This document shows positions 16,649 to 25,436 of a stretch of 64,000 bases of DNA, piece after piece. Origin of the DNA: Paraburkholderia sp. CNPSo 3274 (GTDB taxonomy: Bacteria; Pseudomonadota; Gammaproteobacteria; Burkholderiales; Burkholderiaceae); the NCBI RefSeq assembly GCF_024206475.1, contig NZ_JAMBPR010000010.1, forward strand, positions 1-64,000, read 5' to 3'. How positions within the stretch are numbered: the stretch's first letter is position 1; each line of letters starts with the position of its first letter. Both the position numbers and the translations under genes were made by a program. The notes below the pieces were generated by a model that was given only the letters and a program-made list of their open reading frames with translations, did no database searches and was not told where the DNA came from.

Positions 16649-17877
16649 CGGTCGAGATCCAGTTCGAGAAGGGGGGTGAACGCACGGGAGTACGCATTGA
16701 TGAGCTTAGCCAGCCGTTCGATGCCGCAATCGATCTGCTGCGGCGATACGGTCGCGAAGGACAGGCGCAGGAAGTGGTGGAGCGGCTCGCGCGCAAAGAA
16801 CGGCGCGCCGGGGACGAATGCGACGTTGACGGCAAGCGCGTCCTGGAGTAGCGCCGCGCTGTCGATGTCGGGTGGCAGCGCGAGCCAGATGAACATGCCG
16901 CCTTCGGGCACATTCCAGCGCACGCCTTCCGGCATATGCCGGTCGAGCGCAGCTAGCATCGCTTCGCATTGCTTGTGATAGAAGCTGGCAAGGCGCGGCG
17001 CATGTGATTCGAGAAAGCCGTCGCGCACGGTCTCGTAGACGATGTGTTGCGAAAGCGTCGAGCTATGCAGATCGGCCGCCTGCTTGACCTGCACGAACTT
17101 TTGCTGGAGCGCGCCCGGCACGATCATGTAGCCGACCCGCAATCCAGGCGCGAGGGCCTTTGAAAAGGAGCCCAGGTAAATAACGTTATCGGGCGCCATC
17201 GAATGGATGGACGGCAACTGTCCGCCGTCGAACGCGAGCGCGGCATAGGGATCGTCCTCGACGACGATGAGCCCCGTGCGCCGCGCAATCTCCGCGATCT
17301 TCCTGCGACGCTGGAACGACAGACGTGCGCCCGTGGGGTTCTGGAAATTCGGCTGCAGAAACAACAGCGCGGCACGTTCGGGTTCGATGTTTTCGAGCGC
17401 TTTCGACACGATGCCATGTTCGTCCGTCTGCACGCTCACGAATTCGGGTTCGTATAACGACAGCGACTGCAACGCGCCGAGATACGTCGGACGCTCCACG
17501 AGCACTGCGCTTTGCGGATCGACGAGCACCTTGCCGATGAGGTCGAACGCCTGCTGGGAGCCGCTCGTGATCAGCACGTTTGACGGCGCGACAGGATGCT
17601 GGCTCGTCGAGTGCTCGCGCGCGATCCATTCGCGCAATGGCGCATAGCCTTCCGTCGCGCTGTACTGGAAGGTGTCGGCACCGGAAGCATGTGTCGCCCG
17701 AGCGGACGCATCGCGCAGCGCGGCGAGCGGAAAGGAGGCGGGCGATGGAACGCCACCCGCAAACGAGATCATGTGGGGGCGTTCGGTAAGCTTGAGAATT
17801 TCGCGAATCGCCGAACTGTTCAGCGACCGCGCACGTTGAGCGATACGCCGCTCGGCACGGGACAACGTATTTGCCAT
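16645..17877 (-). CDS. PLP-dependent class I/II aminotransferase
   Basis: A 410-residue fold-type I aminotransferase of the LysN/AAT-I group (MocR-like catalytic part without the GntR domain). Key residues: Asn180-Pro-Thr-Gly in PNFQNPTGA, Asp209 and Tyr211 in VVEDDPYAAL, and the PLP Lys240 in YLGSFSKALAPGLRVGY. The opening FAGGVPSPASFP is typical. AAGGAG precedes the ATG. It is the first gene of the operon, with a palindromic operator candidate 74-89 bp upstream. It transfers an amino group from an amino acid to a 2-oxo acid. Cysteine or another sulfur amino acid is an inference from the dioxygenase downstream. Confidence 0.9.
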   Translation of the reverse strand: MANTLSRAERRIAQRARSLNSSAIREILKLTERPHMISFAGGVPSPASFPLAALRDASARATHASGADTFQYSATEGYAPLREWIAREHSTSQHPVAPSNVLITSGSQQAFDLIGKVLVDPQSAVLVERPTYLGALQSLSLYEPEFVSVQTDEHGIVSKALENIEPERAALLFLQPNFQNPTGARLSFQRRRKIAEIARRTGLIVVEDDPYAALAFDGGQLPSIHSMAPDNVIYLGSFSKALAPGLRVGYMIVPGALQQKFVQVKQAADLHSSTLSQHIVYETVRDGFLESHAPRLASFYHKQCEAMLAALDRHMPEGVRWNVPEGGMFIWLALPPDIDSAALLQDALAVNVAFVPGAPFFAREPLHHFLRLSFATVSPQQIDCGIERLAKLINAYSRAFTPLLELDLDR

Positions 17878-17913
17878 CTGATTGCTCCTTGAAGAGCATC
17901 ATCGTAGACAGCA

Positions 17914-17966
17914 GGGAAACGATGAAAAAGACGGCTCGAGGAGTAAAACTGTTTCCGCATGGAAAC
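17914..17966. promoter_or_regulatory. Operator candidate GTTTCC-N4-GGAAAC plus half-site, aminotransferase promoter
   Basis: GTTTCCGCATGGAAAC at 17951-17966 is a perfect 6+6 inverted repeat followed by GAT. An extra half-site GGAAACGAT lies at 17914-17922, nearer the gene. Matching palindromes occur at 18949-18964 and 20568-20583. The divergent LysR at 18039-18941 is the best candidate binder. Confidence 0.65.
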
Positions 17967-18038
17967 GATAGGATGGCGACGCAATTGCGGCCTGCGCCCT
18001 TTCTCATGCGCTCGTATGAAGGCTGATCGCGAAGGGTG

Positions 18039-18941
18039 TCAGTCGTTCATCAAGGCGGGCAACGCTTCGGCGAGATAGTCGACGGTCGCGCGCATCGCTT
18101 GCGTCATGCCGCGTTGCGAGGGAAAGACGATACTTAACGTGCCGCGTGGAATATGCCAGTCGGGCAGGACACGCACGAGCCGCCCGTCTGCGAGTTCGGC
18201 CTCGCACATCGGCGAGGGCAGGGCGGCGACGCCTAGACCCGCCTGGGCGGCGAACTTCGCGAACGGCGCGTCGTTGCAGCGAATCCTCGGATGGTAGGAA
18301 ACGGTCGCGGTGCGCCCATCCGATGCATGCAGCAACCACGTGCAGCCGGTATCGCGGCGCGCCAGTTGCATGCCGGCCACGCCGTCCAGCTCAGCCGGCC
18401 CGCAGGGTAGTCCATTCGCAAAGAGCGTGGGGCTCGCGACGAGCACTACGCGCGTTTGCCCGACGGGCCGTGCGATCAGCGACGAATTTTGCAGCGGCTC
18501 GGTATGGCTGCGCAGCGCGATGTCATACCCTTCTTCAACGATGTCGACATAGCGGCTGGAGGTCATCAGATCGATGTCGATTTTCGGATGCACGGCGAGA
18601 AACGGCGGCAGCACGCTATCGAGCGCCATGCGGACGATGCCAGCCGCACACGTGATGCGCACGCGTCCGACGGGCTCCGTCAGGCGCGCCTGCGCGGCCT
18701 GCTCGGCATTGCGTACCTCGTTCATTACGCGCAGGCAATGCGCGTGGAAGTCCACGCCGGCCTCGGTGAGCGAGAATTTGCGCGTCGTGCGGTTCGCGAG
18801 GCGCAGCCCCAGCGCCTGCTCCAATGCCTGCAGGCGCTTGCTGAGGGTGCCCTTGGGAATCCCGATTGCATCGGCCGCAGCGGAAAAGCCGCGTTTCTCG
18901 ACCACGACCGAAAAGTAGTACAGATCATTGAGGTCGATCAT
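18039..18941 (-). CDS. LysR-family regulator of the aminotransferase/sulfur operon (inferred)
   Basis: A 300-residue LTTR. Its winged helix is at residues 1-60 (MIDLNDLYYFSVVVEKRG, then GIPKGTLSKRLQALEQALGL, then RTTRKFSLTEAG). The effector domain with VGRVRITCAAGIVRM is typical of the LTTR group that autorepresses. The ATG at 18941 is chosen because the DNA-binding domain starts there; the 91-residue upstream extension runs antisense through a gene remnant. It lies upstream of the aminotransferase operon on the same strand. A palindrome of the shared type overlaps its ribosome-binding region (18949-18964), which predicts autoregulation. Confidence 0.88.
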   Translation of the reverse strand: MIDLNDLYYFSVVVEKRGFSAAADAIGIPKGTLSKRLQALEQALGLRLANRTTRKFSLTEAGVDFHAHCLRVMNEVRNAEQAAQARLTEPVGRVRITCAAGIVRMALDSVLPPFLAVHPKIDIDLMTSSRYVDIVEEGYDIALRSHTEPLQNSSLIARPVGQTRVVLVASPTLFANGLPCGPAELDGVAGMQLARRDTGCTWLLHASDGRTATVSYHPRIRCNDAPFAKFAAQAGLGVAALPSPMCEAELADGRLVRVLPDWHIPRGTLSIVFPSQRGMTQAMRATVDYLAEALPALMND

Positions 18942-18948
18942 GGCAATC

Positions 18949-18964
18949 GTTTCCGTACGGAGAC
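18949..18964. promoter_or_regulatory. Operator candidate over the LysR translation start region
   Basis: GTTTCCGTACGGAGAC matches the palindrome GTTTCC-N4-GGAAAC with one mismatch. It ends 8 bp upstream of the LysR ATG. Read on the minus strand it continues into ACGAT exactly as at the aminotransferase and yeiH sites. Confidence 0.6.
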
Positions 18965-19059
18965 AATGAATCAATTTTAGACCGCTTTCAGGGCGGTTCT
19001 CGTCTTTCGGAATGCTGGGCGAAACGGCGCCGCGCGCCGACGCGCGCCACCCTCGCGGA

Positions 19060-19425
<366 letters not shown>

Positions 19426-20436
19426 TCATGGACTATCTGGTTGCGGCATTTGCGGAAGATGCGCGGGCGTTCCGGGCGCCAGTAGGCCGTGGGAAACGTC
19501 GGCGCGCCGGTGCAGGTGCGCGACGTTCAGCGTGGCGGGGGAATGGCCTTCCGCATGCGCCGTATGCTCGAGGGCGAGTTCGAAGAAAGCCTGACTGCAT
19601 GGCGAAAGCGAACGCCCCTTGAGCCAGACCAGATGCAGCGCGCGCTCGATTCGCATGTCGGCCACCTCCAGTGTGCGGAGTTCGCCACGAGCAATTTCCT
19701 CACCGATACTGAGCGAGGACACGTAGGCCATGGTCTGTTGCGCAACCAGCATGCGCTTGATGGCCTCGGTGTCGCTCACGGACATCGAAGGTATCATTTC
19801 GAGCCCGGCGCGCTGATACGCGCATTCGACTACCGCTCGCGTACCCGAACCCGGTTCGCGCAGGATCACCATCTGTGCTGCAAGTTCGCGCGCGAACAGT
19901 CGCCCGTTGCCTTGCCGATATCCCGGTGCGGCTGCGAGTACGATTTCGTCGGAGCCAATATATTGCGCGTACAGGCGTGCTTCGTCGTATGGACCCTCGA
20001 TGAAACCGAGCGTGAAGTTGCCGTTACCCAGGCCGCTTACGACTTCGTGAGTGTTGGTCACAGTCAGTTCGATGCTGACCTTCGGATAAAGCGTGGTGAA
20101 TTCGGCGATCATCTTCGGCACGAGATAGACACCGAGTGTTGCGCTCGCGCCTATTGTCAGGTGTCCTGAGCTCAGACCGGCGACTTCCTTCAATTCGGAT
20201 CGGGCCGCCTCGGCGAGGGTGAATATCCGTTCCGCGTAACCGAATAACAGTTTTCCTGCATAGGTGAGAGCCACGCCTCGGGGCAGCCTGTCGAACAGCA
20301 GAACACCGAGACGCTCCTCCAGTTCCTTGACCTCGCGACTAACGGCGGGCTGGCTCACCCGCAGGCGCAGAGCGCCGCCGCTCAAGCTGCCGGCGCGGGC
20401 AACTTCGTAGAACGCAAACAGATGAGTGAAATTCAT
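19426..20436 (-). CDS. LysR-family regulator, YeiE/CbbR-like
   Basis: A 336-residue LTTR. The winged helix is THLFAFYEVARAGSLSGGAL, then RVSQPAVSREVKELEERLGV, then PRGVALTYAG. The effector domain follows the CbbR/YeiE/CysL group (GHLTIGASATLGVYLVPKMI). It is divergent from a YeiH-type exporter, the same partnership as E. coli yeiE-yeiH. Enterobacterial YeiE has been linked to sulfite sensing, which fits a sulfite-exporting neighbour. The last 40 residues (His- and Pro-rich) exceed the usual length of about 295 and look like read-through into former non-coding sequence. Confidence 0.87.
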   Translation of the reverse strand: MNFTHLFAFYEVARAGSLSGGALRLRVSQPAVSREVKELEERLGVLLFDRLPRGVALTYAGKLLFGYAERIFTLAEAARSELKEVAGLSSGHLTIGASATLGVYLVPKMIAEFTTLYPKVSIELTVTNTHEVVSGLGNGNFTLGFIEGPYDEARLYAQYIGSDEIVLAAAPGYRQGNGRLFARELAAQMVILREPGSGTRAVVECAYQRAGLEMIPSMSVSDTEAIKRMLVAQQTMAYVSSLSIGEEIARGELRTLEVADMRIERALHLVWLKGRSLSPCSQAFFELALEHTAHAEGHSPATLNVAHLHRRADVSHGLLAPGTPAHLPQMPQPDSP

Positions 20437-20567
20437 TGGCGACGGCCCGCGAAAATTGCTGTGGCAGATTCATGGTCCGAGATCCGATGACCAATGGTTT
20501 AGCACGCGATGGTCACGATAGTAGTGGCGTTTCGTTTGCCATTAAAGGATCTCGCAAGAGCAACACT

Positions 20568-20583
20568 GTTTCCTGCGGGAAAC
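20568..20583. promoter_or_regulatory. Operator candidate GTTTCC-N4-GGAAAC, yeiH promoter
   Basis: GTTTCCTGCGGGAAAC is a perfect 6+6 inverted repeat, preceded by ACACT and followed by GAT, matching the aminotransferase-operon site (AAACT before, GAT after). It lies 139 bp upstream of yeiH and 131 bp upstream of the divergent YeiE-like gene. Confidence 0.62.
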
Positions 20584-20722
20584 GATCACCTTAAAGGGCC
20601 TGCCAGATTCTGGAAACGAGTTGGGCATAACTCAAAGTCAGAGCGCCGATGCCTATTTCATATTTTTCAGAATGCCGAACGACACATAGTCTAGTCGCTC
20701 CGTTTAACCGACTGGTGTCGAC

Positions 20723-21823
20723 ATGTCATCTCCTTCCCCGAATCGCCCAACATCCCGAAGCAAGAATCCCGTTGAGCCTGGTTACCTTATTGGACTGATT
20801 CCCGGCGTCGCACTATGTATCGGAGTGTGCCTGATCGCATGGCTGCTGCAAACGCTGCAAGCGCGTCTATTCGGTCATGTGTGGCTTGAATCACTCGTGC
20901 TAGCGATCCTCGTTGGCGCGCAGGTCCGTATCATATGGACGCCAGGTGAGCGTTGGACAGGCGGGATTACGTTCAGCGCTAAAACCTTGCTGGAAATCTC
21001 CGTCATGCTGCTCGGTGCGTCGTTTACGGCCGCCGCATTGCAAGGGGCCGGCGTCAACTTGCTGTCGGGCATCGTTGTGATCGTCATCGCGGCCATCCTT
21101 GTGAGCTACGGAATCGGACGCGCACTGAAGTTGCCACGGCGCATGGCGCTGCTAATCGCGTGCGGAAATTCAATCTGTGGAAATTCGGCCATCGCAGCGG
21201 TTGCGCCCGTGATTGGCGCGAGCCGCGACGATGTTGCTGCGTCGATCGCCTTCACAGCGGTGCTTGGCGTTGCAGTTGTGCTTGGCTTGCCGCTGCTGTC
21301 CACGGTACTTCATCTGAACGCCGTGCAGTATGGGACATTGGCGGGTATGACCGTCTATGCGGTGCCACAGGTGCTTGCCGCGACCGTACCCGTTTCAACC
21401 GTCAGTGTGCACATTGGCACGCTGGTCAAACTGGTGCGTGTGCTCATGCTCGGACCGGTGATGCTGCTCCTGTCTACGCTTGCACCTGGGCGTGATGCGA
21501 ACACAGGAACGCCAGAGCCGAGCGACAACGCGACGACGCGGCCCGATATGGTTCGTCTGACGAAGCTGGTGCCATGGTTCATCGTTGGCTTCGTTCTCCT
21601 GTGCGCGGCACGGGCGACGGGGCTGATTCCGATGCCGCTGTTGCAGCCGGCGAGCCAGCTAGGCAACGCGCTCACTGTCGTTTCAATGGCTGCCTTGGGT
21701 TTAGGTACCGATCTGCGTACCGTCGCAAAGGCGGGGCCGCGCGTCACGTCGGCGGTGGTTCTTTCGATACTCGCGTTGGCGATGATGAGTCTGGTGCTGA
21801 TCCACATATTGCGGATTGCATGA
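20723..21823 (+). CDS. yeiH: YeiH-family putative sulfate/sulfite exporter
   Basis: A 366-residue polytopic membrane protein of about ten helices. Family signatures are ESLVLAILVGAQVRIIW, GITFSAKTLLEISVMLLGAS, ACGNSICGNSAIAAVAPVIG and GMTVYAVPQVLAATVPVS. YeiH/DUF819-like proteins are annotated as putative sulfate exporters, and relatives occur in sulfonate-degrading clusters where sulfite or sulfate must leave the cell. ATG at 20723. It shares its promoter region with the divergent YeiE-like regulator and carries the same palindrome as the sulfur dioxygenase operon. Confidence 0.88.
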   Translation: MSSPSPNRPTSRSKNPVEPGYLIGLIPGVALCIGVCLIAWLLQTLQARLFGHVWLESLVLAILVGAQVRIIWTPGERWTGGITFSAKTLLEISVMLLGASFTAAALQGAGVNLLSGIVVIVIAAILVSYGIGRALKLPRRMALLIACGNSICGNSAIAAVAPVIGASRDDVAASIAFTAVLGVAVVLGLPLLSTVLHLNAVQYGTLAGMTVYAVPQVLAATVPVSTVSVHIGTLVKLVRVLMLGPVMLLLSTLAPGRDANTGTPEPSDNATTRPDMVRLTKLVPWFIVGFVLLCAARATGLIPMPLLQPASQLGNALTVVSMAALGLGTDLRTVAKAGPRVTSAVVLSILALAMMSLVLIHILRIA

Positions 21824-21914
21824 TGTTGCCGTTCGGTCGATATATTGACAGTAGCTAGCTTCGACAGCCGCCGAGGTGATCACTTTCGAATGGGGGCTCG
21901 AACGTACCGGCGTT

Positions 21915-22109
21915 TCAGTGAATTCGGGTGAGGGTACGCAGGATGTAATCGCCATCCTCCGTCACGCGAGGGCGCACGACACCGCTGGCAAGTTGATCCA
22001 TGGCGACCAATTGACGCTCGACCAACGCATCAATTTCCCCTCGGTCGGCAATCTGGTCGGCGGAGTCCTTGACCAGCATTAATGTTGCAAATTCGTGGGG
22101 GCTGAGCAT
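21915..22109 (-). CDS. Small conserved hypothetical protein, 64 residues
   Basis: ATG at 22109 follows AGGAGACAGGT. The 64-residue product MLSPHEFATLMLVKDSADQI with LDALVERQLVAMDQLASG-like helices resembles a soluble helical protein common in Paraburkholderia genomes, always short and of unknown function. No cysteines, no signal, no membrane helix. Convergent with yeiH. I recall the type but not a function. Confidence 0.65.
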   Translation of the reverse strand: MLSPHEFATLMLVKDSADQIADRGEIDALVERQLVAMDQLASGVVRPRVTEDGDYILRTLTRIH

Positions 22110-22482
22110 ACCTGTCTCCTGAGAATTCGAGTAGGTGCTGCATCTGAAATGCGCCGGCCCCTTGCTTGTCGGCCGTGCTCGCCCGGCTATAGCACTCGCT
22201 TTCGGCTGCGCATTACCGGTGGTGTGCATGGCTGCGATATGGACCGGGGGAGTTAATGTTAGGCCAAGGCTCGGAAGCGTAGCTATTCGGGGCGTCCCGC
22301 ATATTGAACATTTCGGCGGTCGCGCATGTCCATACGATATGGGAGCGATTAAGCGCTTGATTCATTGTTGGCGCTCTACTCCCACCGTGAACGCTTTCCG
22401 CGACCGAAGCGGGCACATGTGTTGCGCGTGTCGCCGATACGGCGGTGCGGATGCCACCCGTGAATTGCGGAGGGAGAAAGTC
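22110..22482. other. Intergenic region before the stress-type gene
   Basis: 373 bp between divergent genes. I see no credible reading frame and no strong palindrome. It should hold the promoters of the 64-residue gene (minus) and of the stress-type gene (plus). Confidence 0.4.
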
Positions 22483-23583
22483 ATGAGGCCAACCGTGTTA
22501 GGCGTGTACGACAGCTACGCAAATGCGCGCTCGGCGCAGCGCGCACTGGGCGAGGCTGGGATAGCGCAAGCGGATATTGCCATCTACTCGATATCGGTTG
22601 ATGCTCCCCGCGAAAAGGGGCCACGTGTCTATGTACAGGGTGCTGTCGATACGCACCACCACAAGAAAGTCTTCGATCGACTGGAGCAGTTGTTCGCGCA
22701 CATCTTCACGAGAGGAGAGTATCCAACGGACGCGGAGGATTACAGGGAATTCATCCGTCGCGGTGGCACGGTAGTCAGCGCCGATGTTACTGAATCGCAA
22801 GTCGATCTGGCGATTGAAACGATGCTCCGCATGGGCGCTGCCGACATCGAGGAGCACGCCAACGCGTGGCGTACCGGTACTGCGAAGGTGCAAGGTCCGG
22901 AACACGCAGCGCATCCAGGCAGTGCGATGACTGGCGAACACGCCAGACAGCAGGAAGCCACGCACGGACGGCAAGGCGACACGCCGGCCGCGTCAGCGGT
23001 GCGGCCGGCGCCTTCCCCGGGCACCCCTGCCGCTGCAAGAACCGACGTGCACGGCGCCGCATTTTCGGTCGCCGATACGAACGCGGCCGCAGGGATGCAG
23101 CAGGTATCGACGCGCACGGACGGGCGCGGATCGACCCCGCCCGTGGAGAAGCAGCCGCACGCATCAGGCGCGTCTGAAGCCGGGTTCGCGGGCACGAATA
23201 CTGACGCCGGCGTCAAAGCGCACAGCGCGCAATCAGCCGACGGCAAGTCCGCTGCGTCAAACGCCCAGCGTCAATCGGGGACAGGCTTCATGGGCGACCC
23301 GGGTCTCGGCACCCAGCAAGGCGACGCGTACCCGTACGACAGTGAATTTAGGAAGGACTACGACGCACATTATGCGAACACGGGTGGTTCGTATGACGAG
23401 TATCGGCGTGCCTACTCACACGGCGCGACGCTCGGACGCGACGAGCGGTATCGCGGGGCCGACTGGCAGGGCGTGGAAGCGAGTGCGCGCGCGAACTGGG
23501 AGTCGCGATATCCCGAAAGCGGATGGGAGCGTTTCAAGACGGCTGTGAAGCACGGTTGGGAACGTGTTAGGCGCGGCGGCTAG
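22483..23583 (+). CDS. Stress-type protein with YflT/GsiB-like N-domain and disordered linker
   Basis: A 366-residue protein in three parts. Residues 1-130 form a globular alpha/beta domain (VLGVYDSYANARSAQRALGE, then TVVSADVTESQVDLAIETML) like the general-stress YflT/17M domain. Residues 130-280 are a low-complexity Ala/Gly/Thr/Ser/Gln linker. Residues 285-366 are a compact aromatic-rich C-domain (YPYDSEFRKDYDAHY, YDEYRRAYSHGATLG, WESRYPESGWERFK) known from similar Burkholderia proteins. GGAGGGAG precedes the ATG, and the open frame upstream of it is rejected. Soluble, no signal peptide. The role is probably stress-related, molecular function unknown. Confidence 0.75.
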   Translation: MRPTVLGVYDSYANARSAQRALGEAGIAQADIAIYSISVDAPREKGPRVYVQGAVDTHHHKKVFDRLEQLFAHIFTRGEYPTDAEDYREFIRRGGTVVSADVTESQVDLAIETMLRMGAADIEEHANAWRTGTAKVQGPEHAAHPGSAMTGEHARQQEATHGRQGDTPAASAVRPAPSPGTPAAARTDVHGAAFSVADTNAAAGMQQVSTRTDGRGSTPPVEKQPHASGASEAGFAGTNTDAGVKAHSAQSADGKSAASNAQRQSGTGFMGDPGLGTQQGDAYPYDSEFRKDYDAHYANTGGSYDEYRRAYSHGATLGRDERYRGADWQGVEASARANWESRYPESGWERFKTAVKHGWERVRRGG

Positions 23584-23597
23584 TCGGTGCATGGCCA

Positions 23598-23620
23598 GGC
23601 CGGCGTTGGGAAAACCGGCC
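23598..23620. terminator. Hairpin after the stress-type gene
   Basis: GGCCGG at 23598-23603 pairs with CCGGCC at 23615-23620 around an 11-base loop, 15 bp after the stop. There is no clear T tract, so intrinsic termination is only a suggestion. Confidence 0.35.
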
Positions 23621-24018
23621 GGCTCAGCGGGAGTCGGGGCGGAGGACTTAGTCAGGTGATTTTTCATTCGCCTAATTTTCAGATGTAAATAGATGCCTTA
23701 TGATAAGAATACTTATCTTCATGAGCCGATCATGTGTCCCTCTTTGGAGGAAACTGGGACGCTCGCGCAGGTAAATCTATGGTCCGCCCCAGTTTTGCAA
23801 CCCCCGGCACTTGATGCAGTGTTGGCTTGCTCAAAGCTATCCGGCGTCGTTGTGGGGATTGCTCCCCGCGCCTCGATGAAGTTCGCGCCCCGCGGCCCCA
23901 TAAAGTTGTGCGGCTTCAGGAGCCTCATTACTTGCGGGGGTGTTCCATAGGCCGGTGTGCCGTTCACGTCATCAGGTTTCAGTCGTCGCAAAACGAGAAA
24001 GAGCTAGCCTGCGTTCGT
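23621..24018. other. Unassigned stretch between the stress-type gene and the IS110 relic
   Basis: About 400 bp with frames of 85-90 codons on each strand, none with a good ribosome-binding site or a recognisable domain. It is more AT-rich at 23660-23720 than its surroundings. Probably debris around the IS110-family relic. Confidence 0.3.
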
Positions 24019-24404
24019 TCAAGCCGATGCTGCCGCAAGTCCTGGATCAACGTGGTATGACGAGCAACGATCGGCTAGGCGGTGCAAGCCAGCTTGTTGG
24101 CCAGCGCGCACGCCACCACGTTCGAGTGGCGTCATGTCAGCAGCGCTCGGGTCCAGTCCACGAGGTGGCCGACTCGCTTCTGCAGGCATCGCATTTAGGC
24201 CCTGGCGCACTGGACGAGGAGACTAGAGTCTAGGGATCTTCTTCTTGCCGCGTCGACTGGCGCCGGGAAGGTTGGATCTGCCGCCCGTGCTGTACGGGCG
24301 GGGAACAAGGCCACGCGGGGCCACGAAATCGCGACTGCATCTGAACTGCCGGCCATCGCCGATTTCTGAGGCACGCATACTTGCAGTGATCGGCCCGATC
24401 CATC
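24019..24404 (-). pseudogene. Decayed IS110-family transposase, C-terminal half
   Basis: The minus strand reads IGPITASMRASEIGDGRQF, then PRGLVPRPYSTGGRSNLPGA and SRRGKKK, which is the IS110 C-terminal transposase_20 domain (typically IGD-x-x-xF-x-xGR, then LGLVPRQ-x-STGGK, then ISKRG). The frame breaks near 24225. Pieces of the following helix continue in other frames (LLVQCARA; RHSNVVACALANKLA) with at least one internal stop. The N-terminal DEDD catalytic half is absent. The relic abuts the broken end of a porin gene. Confidence 0.65.
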
Positions 24405-24735
24405 GGAAGTTAGGCCGACCCACGCTTGCCGTCCGAACAGATCACCGCCGTTCTCAAACGCCCCATTGATCGAGTCGAAGCCGCTTTCTAGCCAGAAGAT
24501 GGCGCTGAGGCCGTCGCCAAGCGACTCGTTGCCATGCAGTCCCAAGCGTGAAGTATTGGCGATGCCTGTGATTTGTGACCAGTTAGTGTCCCACTTTTGA
24601 CGGTACAGCCGGATCACTGCGTGCATTGCTGGTATAGGCAATGCCCCTGTCGATCAGTCCAAAAAGCGTCACGCTGCTCTGTGCTTGTGTTGCACCTGTC
24701 ACAGTCACGAGAATGGCCAGATTTCTTCTTTTCAT
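24405..24735 (-). pseudogene. Broken Gram-negative porin (N-terminal fragment)
   Basis: The ATG at 24735 opens a signal peptide and first strand (MKRRNLAILVTVTGATQAQ, then SSVTLFGLIDRGIAYTSNA). The frame then shifts near 24600-24640 and continues as QITGIANTSRLGLHGNESLG, then AIFWLESGFDSINGAFE, ending GRQAWVGLTS at 24405. There it is replaced by IS110 sequence. Roughly 110 of about 370 residues remain. An intact porin of the same family is at 33693-34838. Confidence 0.75.
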
Positions 24736-25037
24736 TTGACGGACTCTTCATTCCATAAAGACCTGGACGACGGTGCCCGATGGAGAAGCTGATAAAAAGA
24801 GTATCAGATAAACCGGTTACCCCAGCTGGACAGCGCGTTTTCCGCAATTCGTGCGATGAATTGTGAATCTGCGTTGTCGAACGTTTCAATCGTAATCACG
24901 ATAGGGTCGAGATGCAATGGTCGAGTAATGGGGCGCTGGTGAAATCCATCCAGCGCCTGCATGGCCGCGAAGGAGCGGAACGTTTCAAGTCGTGACCAGC
25001 GCAGTTTCGATACATTTTCAGGGAGAGTTTGTTTGTC
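24736..25037. other. Spacer between the broken porin and tatA-like gene
   Basis: About 300 bp. Reading frames on the minus strand here lack start signals and known motifs. It likely held the promoter of the broken porin and that of the tatA-like gene. Nothing else is seen. Confidence 0.35.
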
Positions 25038-25268
25038 ATGGGTTCCCTCAGTATCTGGCATTGGCTTGTCGTGCTGACCATCGTTTCTCTCGTATTCGGC
25101 ACGAGCAAGCTCCGCAATATCGGCAGCGACCTTGGTTTTGCCATAAAAGGCTTCAAGAACGGTGTGAAGGACGGCGAATCGCTCCACGATTCAATGAAGG
25201 TCGACCAGTTGTTCGGGCCGGCCGCGCACGACGCGGACACCGCGCGCGGTGTGGATGAGGCGCGTTGA
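25038..25268 (+). CDS. tatA: TatA/TatE-like twin-arginine translocase component (orphan)
   Basis: A 76-residue protein with the TatA layout: short N-terminus, one membrane helix ([16 protein letters not shown]), then the hinge and amphipathic helix ([20 protein letters not shown]), then a polar tail. The FG hinge pair and the LRNIG-x-DLG motif are conserved. GGGAGAG lies 10 bp upstream of the ATG. tatB and tatC, which normally follow tatA, are absent here, so this is an extra TatA/E paralogue that would have to work with a TatBC encoded elsewhere. The tail is unusual in lacking the Glu/Lys-rich end. Confidence 0.8.
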   Translation: MGSLSIWHWLVVLTIVSLVFGTSKLRNIGSDLGFAIKGFKNGVKDGESLHDSMKVDQLFGPAAHDADTARGVDEAR

Positions 25269-25436
25269 TAGGGCGCATCTGCAATCGATGCAATTTCATC
25301 TTCAATAGGTTCAACCTGGATCGAGAAGATATTTGCACAAAGCTCAAGAAGCACGGCATAGCATTGCCGAATGCGGTGGCATAGTTCGCAATAAATGTGA
25401 TTTGATGCTGACATTCATGTTTCGGGAAACCGGTCG

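Noticed and set aside
16428..16913. Long N-terminal extension of the SSS symporter frame (open back to 16913)
   Set aside because: It runs through DUF3311 and the aminotransferase in another frame; the ATGA overlap at 16424-16427 gives the natural start.
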